Shown in pieces: positions 32,310-40,695 of a stretch of DNA of 51,076 bases. Source of the stretch: JANRKN01 sp033763435 (GTDB taxonomy: Bacteria > Planctomycetota > Phycisphaerae > Phycisphaerales > UBA1924); NCBI GenBank assembly GCA_033763435.1, contig JANRKN010000167.1:1-51076 (forward strand), given 5' to 3'. Made by a program: the position numbers and the translations under genes. How positions within the stretch are numbered: position 1 is the stretch's first letter; the number at the start of each line of letters is the position of its first letter. The notes below the pieces were generated by a model. The model was not told the origin of the DNA. It did no database searches and worked only from the letters and a program-made list of their open reading frames with translations.

Positions 32310-32843
32310 ATGAGCCACCCCGAGCCCGACGCGGCCTCCACGCCCAGCACCTCCTCACCCAGCCCGGCCCAGCTCCTCCGCTGGATCGACGACTACGAGG
32401 CCGACGCCGCGCGCCCCGCCCGCTGGATCGCAGGCCTCTCGCGCGAAGAGTGCCTCGCGCACCCCATCCCCGGCACGTGGAGCGTGCAGGAGCTCGTCGT
32501 GCACGTGCTCGAGAGCGATCTGGTCGCGACGCACCGCTTCCGGCGCATCGTTGCCGAGCACCTGCCGATCCTCTACGCCTACGACGAAACAGCCTTCGTC
32601 CAGCGCTTGGACTACGGACGCGTCGACCTCGCGCAGGCCTGCGACCTCTTCGCGCTCAACCGCCGATTCACCGCCACCTGGCTCCGCACCGTCGCGCCGG
32701 GCGACTTTGAGCGCGCAGGAATCCACACGCAGCGCGGCAAGGTCGCGCTCTGGGAGTTTTTGCGCTCCTACGTGAACCACCCGCGCCACCACGAGACGTT
32801 CCTGCTCGCCAAGCGCGAGAAGCTCGGCAAGCCCCTCGTGTAA
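32310..32843 (+). CDS. DinB/YfiT-family protein
   Basis: 177 residues forming a four-helix bundle typical of the DinB/YfiT superfamily. A Ser/Thr/Pro-rich head is followed by LLRWIDDYEADAARPARWIA, GTWSVQELVVHVLESDLVA (first metal His) and SYVNHPRHHETFLLAK (further His). These proteins bind a metal through three histidines; some are thiol-dependent transferases that use bacillithiol or mycothiol, but the substrate here is unknown. Despite the name there is no link to DNA polymerase IV. It ends 11 bp from the convergent iscX. Confidence 0.82.
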   Translation: MSHPEPDAASTPSTSSPSPAQLLRWIDDYEADAARPARWIAGLSREECLAHPIPGTWSVQELVVHVLESDLVATHRFRRIVAEHLPILYAYDETAFVQRLDYGRVDLAQACDLFALNRRFTATWLRTVAPGDFERAGIHTQRGKVALWEFLRSYVNHPRHHETFLLAKREKLGKPLV

Positions 32844-32854
32844 ATGGGCAGAAC

Positions 32855-33097
32855 TCAGTCCTCGTCGTCGTCTTCCGCGTCCGCGAGGTCCTCGCGCGCT
32901 TCGATCCACGCGGCCTGAATGTGCTCGAGGATCTTCTCGTTCACCGGGTGGCCCGGCTCTTCCTCAAAGCCCGGCAGCGCCACGACCAGCTTCTTGAGCT
33001 CGACAAACCCGATCCGCATCGGATCGCGGTCCGCGTGCCGCTCGGCCAGCAGTTCGCCGATCAGCTCGGTGTCCAGCCAGGTGAATCGCTCGCTCAT
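32855..33097 (-). CDS. iscX: Fe-S assembly protein IscX
   Basis: 80 residues, small acidic winged-helix protein. FTWLDTELIGELLAERH, DPMRIGFVELKKLVVALPGF and NEKILEHIQAAWIEARE match IscX/YfhJ, which binds the cysteine desulfurase IscS and iron and tunes the rate of cluster assembly. The C-terminus is a run of Asp/Glu. It lies 43 nt after fdx on the same strand, reproducing the last two genes of the isc operon (hscA-fdx-iscX) without iscS, iscU, iscA or hscBA here. Confidence 0.9.
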   Translation of the reverse strand: MSERFTWLDTELIGELLAERHADRDPMRIGFVELKKLVVALPGFEEEPGHPVNEKILEHIQAAWIEAREDLADAEDDDED

Positions 33098-33140
33098 CGA
33101 CACGTCTCGCCCCCGTCTCCCACCCACACACCCTTCCAGA

Positions 33141-33539
33141 CTAGTGCGGAACTTCCTTGACCGCGTTGCGGTTCCACGCCGGCACACGCACGACGATCGG
33201 CCCCGGGCCCGTCACGTTGCACTGACAGCTCAGCCGGCTGTTGCGCTGAAGGCCCGGCGCTTCCTCCACGCGGTCCTCTTCCGCCTCCGTCGGCTCCGAC
33301 AGATGCTCCATCCCCTTCTCGATGTACACATGGCACGTCGAACACGCGCACACGCCCCCGCACGCGTGCTCGATGTTGATGCCGTGGTCCATCGCCACTT
33401 CCAGCAGGTGCTCGCCCTCCGCGGCCATCACCTCGTGCTCGGCCTTGCCCCCGCCCGTCAGCGACTCGGGGTCCTCCAGCACAAACTTCACCGGCACCAC
33501 CTCGGGCCCGTGCTCATGATCCGATCGACGAAGATGCAT
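33141..33539 (-). CDS. fdx: 2Fe-2S ferredoxin, Isc type
   Basis: 132 residues from ATG 33537-33539, with GGAGG at good spacing. Cluster ligands are Cys60, Cys66 and Cys69 in HACGGVCACSTCHVYIEKG, with a fourth in RLSCQCNVTG. HLLEVAMDHGINIEHAC is the lead-in of adrenodoxin/Isc-type ferredoxins. The extra Cys64 and the second Cys in SCQC are additional. Electron donor for Fe-S cluster assembly. It is the only gene in the window that ends in TAG, and its stop is convincing because the family motif is complete. An AATAGTATT sequence at 33629-33637 may be a two-way -10. Confidence 0.92.
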   Translation of the reverse strand: MHLRRSDHEHGPEVVPVKFVLEDPESLTGGGKAEHEVMAAEGEHLLEVAMDHGINIEHACGGVCACSTCHVYIEKGMEHLSEPTEAEEDRVEEAPGLQRNSRLSCQCNVTGPGPIVVRVPAWNRNAVKEVPH

Positions 33540-33720
33540 CGGCGTACCTCCGCGGGGCGCAATGCCCGTCCCACCCTCTCCCGCACCCGCCTCAACCCTG
33601 CGCTCCCAACCTCTCGATCGGAGCCCGGAATAGTATTCGCGTCCGGGGGCCCTCCCCGACGCTCGACCACCTCCGTTCGCGTTGTTTTCCCGCGCCGAAC
33701 CACACCCGCGACCCTCTCCA

Positions 33721-34593
33721 TTGAACACCGGCGCCTCCACAACCGAACCGGACCTTGAACTCTCGATCATCGCCCCTGCGCACAACGAGCAGGACAACGT
33801 CGATGCCCTCGTCCGTGAGGTCGGCCTGGTCCTCTCGCGCATCTCGGGCGGCGACGCGCTCATCGCCTCCCGCGCCGAGTTCATCATCGTCGACGACGGC
33901 TCCACCGACCAGACCCGCGCCCGCGTCCGCGCCCTGATGTGCGACCGCCCGTGGCTCCGCTGTGTCGCGATGCAGCAGACGCCCCCGGGCAAAGGGCACG
34001 GGCAGTCGGCCGCGTTCTTCGCCGGCTTCCGCGCCGCGCGGGGCAAGCTGATCGCCGTCCTCGACGCCGACCTTCAGAACGACCCCGCCGACCTCCCCGC
34101 GATGATCGAAGAGATGCGCCGCGAGAAGGCCGACATGGTCCAGGGCGACCGCTCGGCCGCGCGAAAGGACAACGTCGTCCGCCGCGTGGGCTCGATCGTC
34201 GGTCGACTCTTCCGCCGATCGCTGCTGGGCGACCCGATCCGCGACACGGGCTGCTCGCTGCGGGTCATGAAGCGCGAGATTGCCCTCGCGATCCCGCTCC
34301 AGTTCCGGGGCCTGCACCGCTTCATCCCGATCAGCGCGATCCATCTGGGCTACACGGTCATCCAGCGCCCGGTGCACCACCGCCCCCGCGTCGCGGGCCA
34401 GACCAAGTACGGCTTCGGGATCGTCCAGCGCGCGCTCCCGGGCCTGATGGACCTGCTGGCCGTGCGCTGGATGCGCTCGCGCAGGCGCCCCACCGCCTCG
34501 GTCGAGGTCGGGCCCGATGAGACGATCGACGCCCCGACCGTGGACGTTCCCAGCGATGCGGGCGCCCCGGCCCGGACGTCCGCACCCGCATGA
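33721..34593 (+). CDS. Family 2 glycosyltransferase (DPM/ArnC-like)
   Basis: 290 residues from TTG 33721; TTG 33682 is the only other start after the last upstream stop and would add 13 residues. LSIIAPAHNEQDNVDALVREV, FIIVDDGSTDQT and KLIAVLDADLQNDPADLPAM are the GT-A fold motifs with the DxD metal site; GDPIRDTGCSLRVMKRE and GQTKYGFGIVQRALPGLMDL follow as in dolichol/undecaprenyl-phosphate sugar transferases. It lacks the two C-terminal TM helices of ArnC, but the next gene, overlapping by 4 nt, is a membrane protein. Together they probably modify lipid-linked sugars or lipid A. Confidence 0.85.
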   Translation: MNTGASTTEPDLELSIIAPAHNEQDNVDALVREVGLVLSRISGGDALIASRAEFIIVDDGSTDQTRARVRALMCDRPWLRCVAMQQTPPGKGHGQSAAFFAGFRAARGKLIAVLDADLQNDPADLPAMIEEMRREKADMVQGDRSAARKDNVVRRVGSIVGRLFRRSLLGDPIRDTGCSLRVMKREIALAIPLQFRGLHRFIPISAIHLGYTVIQRPVHHRPRVAGQTKYGFGIVQRALPGLMDLLAVRWMRSRRRPTASVEVGPDETIDAPTVDVPSDAGAPARTSAPA

Positions 34594-35216
34594 GAATCCC
34601 CAGCCGCATCTTCGGCGTGAAGTGGGAGCCCGTCGCCCTCATGGCCGGGCTGCTCTTGGTCGCCCTCGCGATCTTCGCGCGCCCCGACATCAAGACCGCC
34701 CCGGGCGCGCACGTCGAGCCCGTCCGCATCGGCTCAGAGAAGGGCGTGCTCGAAACCACCCGCGATCCCGCGACCGCCGAGCCCGCCTTCAAGCTCATCA
34801 TGCGCGAGGGCGTCGCGACCGAACTCTCCGCCTATCAGGTCCGATCGATGTTCGGCGAGCGGGTCTTCGAGGCCGCGACGAGCCAAGCGAGCAACTGGCT
34901 CTTCAAGGTCCTCAACATCACGTCCTGGTCGGCGCTGATCTGGGTCACCGTCGGCCTGCTGGGCCAGGCCGCGTTCACCGGGCGCGCCCTCATCCAATGG
35001 CTCGTCAGCGAGCACAAACGCACGAGCGTCGTCCCGGCCGCGTTCTGGTGGCTCAGCCTCATCGGCGGGCTGATGCTGTTCGCCTACTTCGTCTGGCGCC
35101 AGGACCTCGTGGGCGTGCTGGGCCAGACCACCGGCATCGTGATCTACGCGCGGAACCTTCGGCTGATCGCCAAGAACAAGCGCCGGGCTGAGCGCGAGGC
35201 CGCCGCGAGCGCCTGA
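34590..35216 (+). CDS. LAB_N-domain membrane protein
   Basis: 208 residues. One N-terminal TM helix (ALMAGLLLVALAIFA), a short periplasmic stretch, then the lipid-A-biosynthesis N-terminal (LAB_N) domain: WVTVGLLGQAAFTGRALIQW, VVPAAFWWLSLIGGLMLFAY and LGQTTGIVIYARNLRLI. The family occurs fused to or beside glycosyltransferases that act on lipid carriers; the residue pattern is that of a three-helix membrane module. It starts inside the stop of the GT2 gene (ATGA), which supports a two-component enzyme. Its catalytic part, if any, is unknown. Confidence 0.85.
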   Translation: MRIPSRIFGVKWEPVALMAGLLLVALAIFARPDIKTAPGAHVEPVRIGSEKGVLETTRDPATAEPAFKLIMREGVATELSAYQVRSMFGERVFEAATSQASNWLFKVLNITSWSALIWVTVGLLGQAAFTGRALIQWLVSEHKRTSVVPAAFWWLSLIGGLMLFAYFVWRQDLVGVLGQTTGIVIYARNLRLIAKNKRRAEREAAASA

Positions 35217-35398
35217 TCGGTCCGAGCCCAACCTTTCACCGGACCGCCGGCCCCTCTTCCCGCCGACCGGCGCGGGGTCCTGCGGGGGTTGGGCGGGGGT
35301 CGGGGATGCCTCCGGAAGGCCCCGGCCAGCGAACCGAGTGGGATTCTCGGACGTTTTGTGGCCGACGGGCTGGCGGACTCGCCGATGGGGTGAAGACT

Positions 35399-36022
35399 AT
35401 GGGTATGCGTGTCCTCGTGGACGAACAGGCGGTGGGTTCAGACGAGAGCTCCGTCGCGGGCGCGATCCGCGCGGGCGTCGCCGAAGCCGAGCGCCGGGGC
35501 CGGATCATCATCGAGGCCTGGGCCGACGGGCGGAAGATGGCCGACGAGGAGCTGATCGCCCCGGCCTTCCATGACGCGGGGATCCGCGAGCTCAAGTTCA
35601 TCTCCGCCGACCCGCGCGCGCTGGTCCGCGTCACGCTTCTCGACGCCGCCGACACACTCACGACCATCCGGGAAGATCAGCGCTCGGCCTCGGACGCGAT
35701 CCTCGCCGGCAAGACCAGCGAGGCGCTCGAGGCGCTCGGGCGCTGCATGGCGACCTGGCAGCTCGTCCGCGACTCGGTGCAGAAGGGCATGGACGCACTC
35801 GGGCTGTCGATGGCCGATCTGCCCGGAGATCTGGCCGTCGGGCCCCGCGTTGCCGACCTCGCGTTCCGGCTGGGCGAGATTCGCCGGATGCTGACGACGC
35901 AGGATTGGTCGGGGCTGGCCGACGTGCTGGCCTATGACATGGACGAGCAGGCGCAGGCGTGGGAACGCCTCCTGCGGGGGCTGTCGGACGTCGCGGCCTC
36001 CTCGCGGGGGCCCGGTGCGTGA
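35399..36022 (+). CDS. Conserved-looking protein of unknown function (first of a pair)
   Basis: 207 residues from ATG 35399 (GGGGTGAAG upstream). It is cytoplasmic by composition and mainly helical: VAGAIRAGVAEAERRGRIII, ADEELIAPAFHDAGIRELKF, VTLLDAADTLTTIREDQRSA and YDMDEQAQAWERLLRGLSDV. No motif known to me is present. Its stop overlaps the ATG of the next gene by one base, so the two are coupled. The upstream 180 bp are GC-rich with no obvious promoter. Confidence 0.7.
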   Translation: MGMRVLVDEQAVGSDESSVAGAIRAGVAEAERRGRIIIEAWADGRKMADEELIAPAFHDAGIRELKFISADPRALVRVTLLDAADTLTTIREDQRSASDAILAGKTSEALEALGRCMATWQLVRDSVQKGMDALGLSMADLPGDLAVGPRVADLAFRLGEIRRMLTTQDWSGLADVLAYDMDEQAQAWERLLRGLSDVAASSRGPGA

Positions 36023-36828
36023 TGACCGCCGACCAGGCCGGCACCATCGACGGGCTGATGGACCGGGCCTCGGAGGCCCTGGTCGCGACCGACTATTTCC
36101 TCGCGGAATCACTCTGCCTGAAGGCGCTCGCCAAGGCCCGCAAGGCCGGGGACTTTGAACGCCTCGCGCGGCTCGCGCTCCCGCTTCAGGAAGCGCGGAG
36201 GCAGATCCGCCAGCTCGCGACCGATGCCGCCAGCGCCGGCAGCATCACCGTCCTCAGCAAGCCCCCCGCGCGCTCGGACACCTTCGAGCCGGGCATCTAT
36301 CTGTGCCAGCCGCCGATGATCGGCAAACAAGCCCGGGCGCTCCGAGAACTCCTGACCTCGCGGCAGATCCCCGCGCTGGTGCTTTGCCGCGAGCCGCTGA
36401 CCCGCGCAGGCCTCTGGCCGATCGTCGCGGTGACCGAGGGATACGAGCCGGGCCTGGGCGCCTCAGCGGTGCCGATGTTCGGGCACGCCTCGCTCCGCGC
36501 GCCGCAGGGCCTGGCGATCCGCGCGTACGTCACGCCCCCCGCGGGGGTCGAGCGAGCAGAGTCGAGCCCGACGCGCGACAACGCGTGGGACGGCTCGGTC
36601 GTGCCGAGCGTCGCGTGGTGTCTGGCAGCGTCCGAGTCTCTGGGCGATGCGGGGATCGCGCGGGCCTCGCGCGAAGCGATCTACCGCGTCGATGATCTGC
36701 TCGACGCGCTGGACGCGGTGCCCGAGCACGAGAAGCTGCACCAGCGCCTGGCCGAGGCTTCGGCGCAGGCCGTGGGCGCAGCGATCCCCCGCGGGCCCCG
36801 GATGCCTGAGTCGGGGGAAGTGATCTGA
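36022..36828 (+). CDS. Protein of unknown function (second of a pair)
   Basis: 268 residues. The N-terminal third (TIDGLMDRASEALVATDYFL, ESLCLKALAKARKAGDFERL) looks like TPR-type helices. The middle (FEPGIYLCQPPMIGKQARAL, IPALVLCREPLTRAGLWPIV) is an alpha/beta segment with two cysteines. The end (VVPSVAWCLAASESLGDAGI, EHEKLHQRLAEASAQAVGAA) is helical again. No known family is recognised. It overlaps the first gene of the pair at TGATG, so they probably make partner proteins. Confidence 0.7.
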   Translation: MTADQAGTIDGLMDRASEALVATDYFLAESLCLKALAKARKAGDFERLARLALPLQEARRQIRQLATDAASAGSITVLSKPPARSDTFEPGIYLCQPPMIGKQARALRELLTSRQIPALVLCREPLTRAGLWPIVAVTEGYEPGLGASAVPMFGHASLRAPQGLAIRAYVTPPAGVERAESSPTRDNAWDGSVVPSVAWCLAASESLGDAGIARASREAIYRVDDLLDALDAVPEHEKLHQRLAEASAQAVGAAIPRGPRMPESGEVI

Positions 36829-36856
36829 GTGATCTGATGGACCTCTGCGCGGGCGC

Positions 36857-37138
36857 TTAGTCGCCGTAGCGCGAGTTGCGGTTGCTGCGCTCGTTCTGGT
36901 CGCCGAGCACGGCGCCGCCGAGGCCGCCGACGACCGCACCGATCGCCGCGCCCTTGCCCATGTCGCCGTAGAGCGAGCCGATCGCCATGCCGCCGAGCGC
37001 ACCCGCGGCCGCACCGGACAGACCGCCCTCCACCGCGTTGTTGCAGCCCGTGGCGCCGACGGTCAGCGCCGCCGCGGCCGAAAGAGCCATCCAACGAACC
37101 TTGCTCACGCGACGAGTTCCGCCCAGAGAAACCGACAT
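36857..37138 (-). CDS. Glycine-zipper (YMGG-like) membrane protein
   Basis: 93 residues from ATG 37136-37138, with a strong GGAGG five bases upstream. A signal (WMALSAAAALTVGATGC) ends in a Cys that may be lipidated, although Ala at -3 is unusual. The rest is a glycine zipper (GGLSGAAAGALGGMAIGSLY, GAAIGAVVGGLGGAVLG) with a polar tail (ERSNRNSRYGD). Glycine zippers insert in or associate with membranes; many such small envelope proteins are stress-induced. Its leader contains the G-rich tract at 37152-37194. Confidence 0.78.
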   Translation of the reverse strand: MSVSLGGTRRVSKVRWMALSAAAALTVGATGCNNAVEGGLSGAAAGALGGMAIGSLYGDMGKGAAIGAVVGGLGGAVLGDQNERSNRNSRYGD

Positions 37139-37151
37139 ACCTACCTCCATT

Positions 37152-37194
37152 CCCGCACCCCGCCCCACCTCACCCTACCCCACCCCTCATCCCC
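37152..37194 (-). promoter_or_regulatory. G-rich tract, possible G-quadruplex in a leader
   Basis: On the minus (coding) strand seven runs of three or four G occur within 43 nt with loops of one to seven nt, ending about 8 nt upstream of the GGAGG site of the glycine-zipper gene. If transcribed it could fold as an RNA quadruplex and hide the ribosome site. The rest of the 307-bp gap (37139-37445) shows no gene. Confidence 0.55.
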
Positions 37195-37445
37195 ATCCAG
37201 CCCCGGCACGCGTGCCGCCCGGTCCCATCCCGGCGGTGCATCGCCCGAGCCCACGAAGATAGCCCGCAGGGGCACACTTCGACCAGCCCAGAGCCTTTCG
37301 TCCTGTTCTTTGATACCGATGAGCGGCACGCGTGTTCCCGAGGGCTTTCTCGGGACTCGGAACCCTCGTCCGCGTCAGACTTTGCGCAGGCCAACCCGCC
37401 CGAGAATCAGCGCTTTGTCCTTCCACCCCGCCCAAAACCCAATCC

Positions 37446-38165
37446 TCAATTCCAAGAGCAACCCTTGGGCCAATCCTCAGGCTTCTGGGCGAGCGCTTTG
37501 CGCACGAGGGTTTCGAGGTCGCCCAGTTCGCGCTCGATCAGCGCGACGCGACGGTCCGGGTCGGCCTCTTCGAGGAGGGCGTACCGGGCCTCGGTGTCGC
37601 CGACCATCAGGAACGAGACCAGTTCCATGATCACGGGCGTCGGGAAGCGGTCGTTCTTCAAGCACTCGACGATCGGGCCGGACTTGGTGTGCTTGCTCAG
37701 CGGGCCGGACTCGAGCATGTCGGCCAGACGCTCGCGGAAGGCGTCGACGATCGCCGAGTGATCTTCTTCGATGCCGATGGGCTCAAGCATCGCCTGGCGG
37801 TAGAGCCGGCCTTCTTCGGGCGGGGCGGGTGGCATCTCGCTGACGATCCGTGCCCGGCAGACGCCCTGCAGCAGCAGGTTGAAGCGCCCGTCGGGCAGGC
37901 GCTCGTGTTCGATGATCTGCGCGACGCAGACCGCGGGGCGCAGCGGAGGCCGACCGTGGTACTGCTGCTTCCAGGCCGAGCCTTCGAAGGTCGCCATCGC
38001 GAACTGGCCCGAGCCGTCGAGCGCGCGCTCGACCATCTGGCGATAGCGCGGCTCAAAGATGTGCAGCGGCACGACCTGCTGGGGCAGCAGCGTCACGCCC
38101 TCGAGCGGGAAGAGCGGCATGGGCCTGGCGAAGTTCACCTGGATCGAGTGTTCGTCGCTCGACAT
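37446..38165 (-). CDS. LON substrate-binding-domain protein
   Basis: 239 residues. It is the stand-alone N-terminal domain of Lon protease: MPLFPLEGVTLLPQQVVPLHIFEPRYRQMV, then AVCVAQIIEHERLPDGRFNLLLQGVCRARI, then a helical part to the end. No ATPase or protease domain is attached. Such proteins are common in bacteria and may bind unfolded or small-molecule ligands, but their role is unsettled. It follows the YhaM-like gene by 39 nt on the same strand. Confidence 0.88.
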   Translation of the reverse strand: MSSDEHSIQVNFARPMPLFPLEGVTLLPQQVVPLHIFEPRYRQMVERALDGSGQFAMATFEGSAWKQQYHGRPPLRPAVCVAQIIEHERLPDGRFNLLLQGVCRARIVSEMPPAPPEEGRLYRQAMLEPIGIEEDHSAIVDAFRERLADMLESGPLSKHTKSGPIVECLKNDRFPTPVIMELVSFLMVGDTEARYALLEEADPDRRVALIERELGDLETLVRKALAQKPEDWPKGCSWN

Positions 38166-38204
38166 GCCTTGGAACCTCCCTCGCGGGCCTGAAGGTCCGC
38201 GCTT

Positions 38205-39233
38205 TCAGGCCAACGGATCGGGGCGATAGAGCTTGGTGTCCAGCGCCCAATTCTTCTCGGTGAAGTTGCCGCCGAGCGAGGCGGTCTCGCGCTCGGGCCG
38301 GGCCGCGGCCAGGGCCATGGTCGTCTTGGCGTCCATGTTGTCGAGCATCGCGACCAGGATCGCCTCGGGCGTGGCGGGGATCTTGGCGGCGCCGAACTCG
38401 GGCACGGCATGGTGGCTGATGATGATGTGCTGCAGGACCATCACCGCGCCCGGGGGCAGGCGGACGCCCTTTTCGCGCATCAGGGTCTGGGCCTTGTCGT
38501 GGAGCATGATCGCGCCATCGACGATGTGCCCGATGAGCTCGCCGCGATCGGTGTACGAGAACGCGCGGTCGTAGACCAGCTCGCGCGTCTTGCCCAGGTC
38601 GTGCAGGAACAGGCCCATCATGACCAGGTCGCGGTTGATCCGCGGGTAGAGGGGGCAGACGCGGTCGGCGAGCTTGAGCAGGTTCAGCGTGTGCTCGAGC
38701 AGCCCGCCGAGGTACGCGTGGTGCATGCTCTTGGCGGCCGGGCACTGCTTGAGCGCGGTCATGAGGTACTCGTCGCTGAGGTACGCCTCGGCGAGGGCCT
38801 TCATCGCGGGGTGCTGGAGCGTGCCGAGGAGCGCGGTGAGTTCGGCGAACATCTCGGCCGCGGGGCGCTTGCTCGCGGGGAGCAGGTCGCGCATTTCCTC
38901 CGCGGAAGGTTCCACCGGCTCGATCGAGTGGATGATGAACTGCAGCTCGCCCTGGTAGGGCTGGGTCTCGCCCTCGACATAGACGAACCCGTCGGTGGGC
39001 AGCCGGCGGAACTCGGCCTCGTCGATGGTCCACTTGCGCGCGGGCAGCTCGCCTGTGCGGTCGCCGATGAGGCAACGCAGGTAGGGCTTGTCGGCCCGGG
39101 TCTTGCCGATCTGCGCGTTGGAGATGCTGAAGAGGCCCCGGACGCGCTCGGTGGGCCCAAGCTCGGCGATGAGCCGGCGCTGGGGGGCGTTGTTCTGGTC
39201 GGGCGTCGAAGGTCGGGGCGCGGCCTGGGTCAT
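38205..39233 (-). CDS. YhaM-like 3'-5' exoribonuclease (OB fold + HD domain)
   Basis: 342 residues. The N-terminal OB-fold nucleic-acid domain (RGLFSISNAQIGKTRADKPY, YLRCLIGDRTGELPARKW) is followed by an HD metal-hydrolase domain: MHHAYLGGLLEHTLNLLKL, LFLHDLGKTREL, GEL IGHIVDGAIM and QHIIISHHAVPEFG, with the last segment ILVAMLDNMDAKTTMAL. This layout is that of YhaM/CBF1-type enzymes, which trim RNA from the 3' end with Mn2+. Precedes the LON-domain gene on the same strand. Confidence 0.88.
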   Translation of the reverse strand: MTQAAPRPSTPDQNNAPQRRLIAELGPTERVRGLFSISNAQIGKTRADKPYLRCLIGDRTGELPARKWTIDEAEFRRLPTDGFVYVEGETQPYQGELQFIIHSIEPVEPSAEEMRDLLPASKRPAAEMFAELTALLGTLQHPAMKALAEAYLSDEYLMTALKQCPAAKSMHHAYLGGLLEHTLNLLKLADRVCPLYPRINRDLVMMGLFLHDLGKTRELVYDRAFSYTDRGELIGHIVDGAIMLHDKAQTLMREKGVRLPPGAVMVLQHIIISHHAVPEFGAAKIPATPEAILVAMLDNMDAKTTMALAAARPERETASLGGNFTEKNWALDTKLYRPDPLA

Positions 39234-39387
39234 CGCTGAAGAGCCTTTCGTGTGGGCGCGCCGTCAGAAGCGCGGGACGCCTTCGGCAAGTCTAGAGGCT
39301 CGCACCCACCCACGCGGGCCGGGAGATATCCCCTTTCGAGGGAATCCCTCCGCCGATTCTCGACCCCGCCCAGGCCCTGCACGGGCA

Positions 39388-40680
39388 ATGATGCCCCCGA
39401 TGTCGCACGACGCTCGCACACCTCCGCTCGCGCTGGGCTCGCACGATTCTCCCGCGGCCCACGGCGTCGGCTGGCGCCTGGCGGGCATCGTCGTCACCCA
39501 CTCCGTCATCGACTTCTTCTCCTTCGTCATCGTCCCGATCCTAACCGTGCTCGAGGGACGCCTGACCCTCACGCCCGGCCAGGGCGCGATCCTGCTTGCC
39601 GCGGGCTCGCTCTCGTCGGGGCTGATTCAGCCCTTGGTCGCGCTGTTCGGCGACAAGCACGACACGCGCTGGCTGGGCACGCTCGGGTTCATCGCCGCGG
39701 TGATGGCGATCTCGTGCACGGGCTTTGTGAACAGCTTCACCCAGCTGCTGCTGATTCAGATCATCGGCGCGGCGGGCGTCGGCGCGTTTCACCCGCCGGG
39801 CGCGGCGGTCATGGGCCATCTCTCGGGCCGACGGCGTTCGCTGGGCGTTTCGGTGTTCTACGCCGCGGGGATGATCGGCGGCATCGCGGGCAACACCATC
39901 ACGCCCGTCTACGTCAAGCACTTCAGCCTCGAGGCGCTCGCGTGGCTCACGATCCCGGGTCTGTGCGCCGCGGTGGTCCTCGCGCTCGCGGTCCGGGGGG
40001 TCACACACCGCCACCACGGCGCGCGCGACGCGCACCTCGCGCTCGACGCGGGCCTCCGCCGTGCACGCTGGAATGCCGTCTGGCTGCTGTACGCCGCAAA
40101 CATCCTGCGATTCACCGTCAACATGGCGCTCGTGCAGCTGGTCATCCGCTGGACTGAGCACGCGGCGCTCGCGCGCACGGGCGGCGAGACGCTCGACACC
40201 GCGACGCGCACGCTCGCCTCGACGATCAACGGCCCGTTGCAGGCCGCGATGCAGGTCGGCATGGGCGTCGCGGGCCTGGCGTTCGGCGCGCTGATCCGCC
40301 CCAAGGGCGAGAAGGTGGTGCTCATCGTCGTGCCCGCGCTGGGCGCGGTGTGCATCGCGGCGTTTCCATACCTCGCGAACGAACAGGGCCGGGGCGTGCT
40401 GCCGTTCTTTCTGACGGTCCTGGGCGGCATCGGCTACGCGGGCGTCGCGCCGATCACGATCTCACTCGCCCAGCGGCTGCTGCCCCACCGCACGAGCCTC
40501 GCGAGCGCGCTGATGATGGGCGGCGCGTGGGCCTGGGCCGCGGGCGGACCGCCGCTCGCGCAGGCGTTCATGGGCTGGTTCGGGCTCTCGGGCGCGTTCG
40601 TCGCGACGGGCGCGCTGCTGCTGGTCGCGTCGCTGCTGGCGCTGCCTTTGCCGACCAAGCTCATCACCGAGTCCAAGTGA
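39388..40680 (+). CDS. MFS transporter, fosmidomycin-resistance-like
   Basis: 430 residues from ATG 39388 (39391 or 39400 also possible). About twelve transmembrane helices: VVTHSVIDFFSFVIVPILTV at the first helix, LIQPLVALFGDKHDTRW, IIGAAGVGAFHPPGAAVMGH (with the FHP motif typical of the Fsr branch), GMIGGIAGNTITPVY, and so on to LLLVASLLALPLPTKL. Fsr-like carriers export small anionic compounds; the substrate here is unknown. It is convergent with the membrane-protein gene that ends at 40696. Confidence 0.85.
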   Translation: MMPPMSHDARTPPLALGSHDSPAAHGVGWRLAGIVVTHSVIDFFSFVIVPILTVLEGRLTLTPGQGAILLAAGSLSSGLIQPLVALFGDKHDTRWLGTLGFIAAVMAISCTGFVNSFTQLLLIQIIGAAGVGAFHPPGAAVMGHLSGRRRSLGVSVFYAAGMIGGIAGNTITPVYVKHFSLEALAWLTIPGLCAAVVLALAVRGVTHRHHGARDAHLALDAGLRRARWNAVWLLYAANILRFTVNMALVQLVIRWTEHAALARTGGETLDTATRTLASTINGPLQAAMQVGMGVAGLAFGALIRPKGEKVVLIVVPALGAVCIAAFPYLANEQGRGVLPFFLTVLGGIGYAGVAPITISLAQRLLPHRTSLASALMMGGAWAWAAGGPPLAQAFMGWFGLSGAFVATGALLLVASLLALPLPTKLITESK

Positions 40681-40695
40681 TCTTCGCGGGCTGAC

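Noticed and set aside
33141..33143. TAG at the end of fdx as a third read-through site
   Set aside because: The ferredoxin is complete at this point and the following frame does not look like protein, so this is an ordinary stop.
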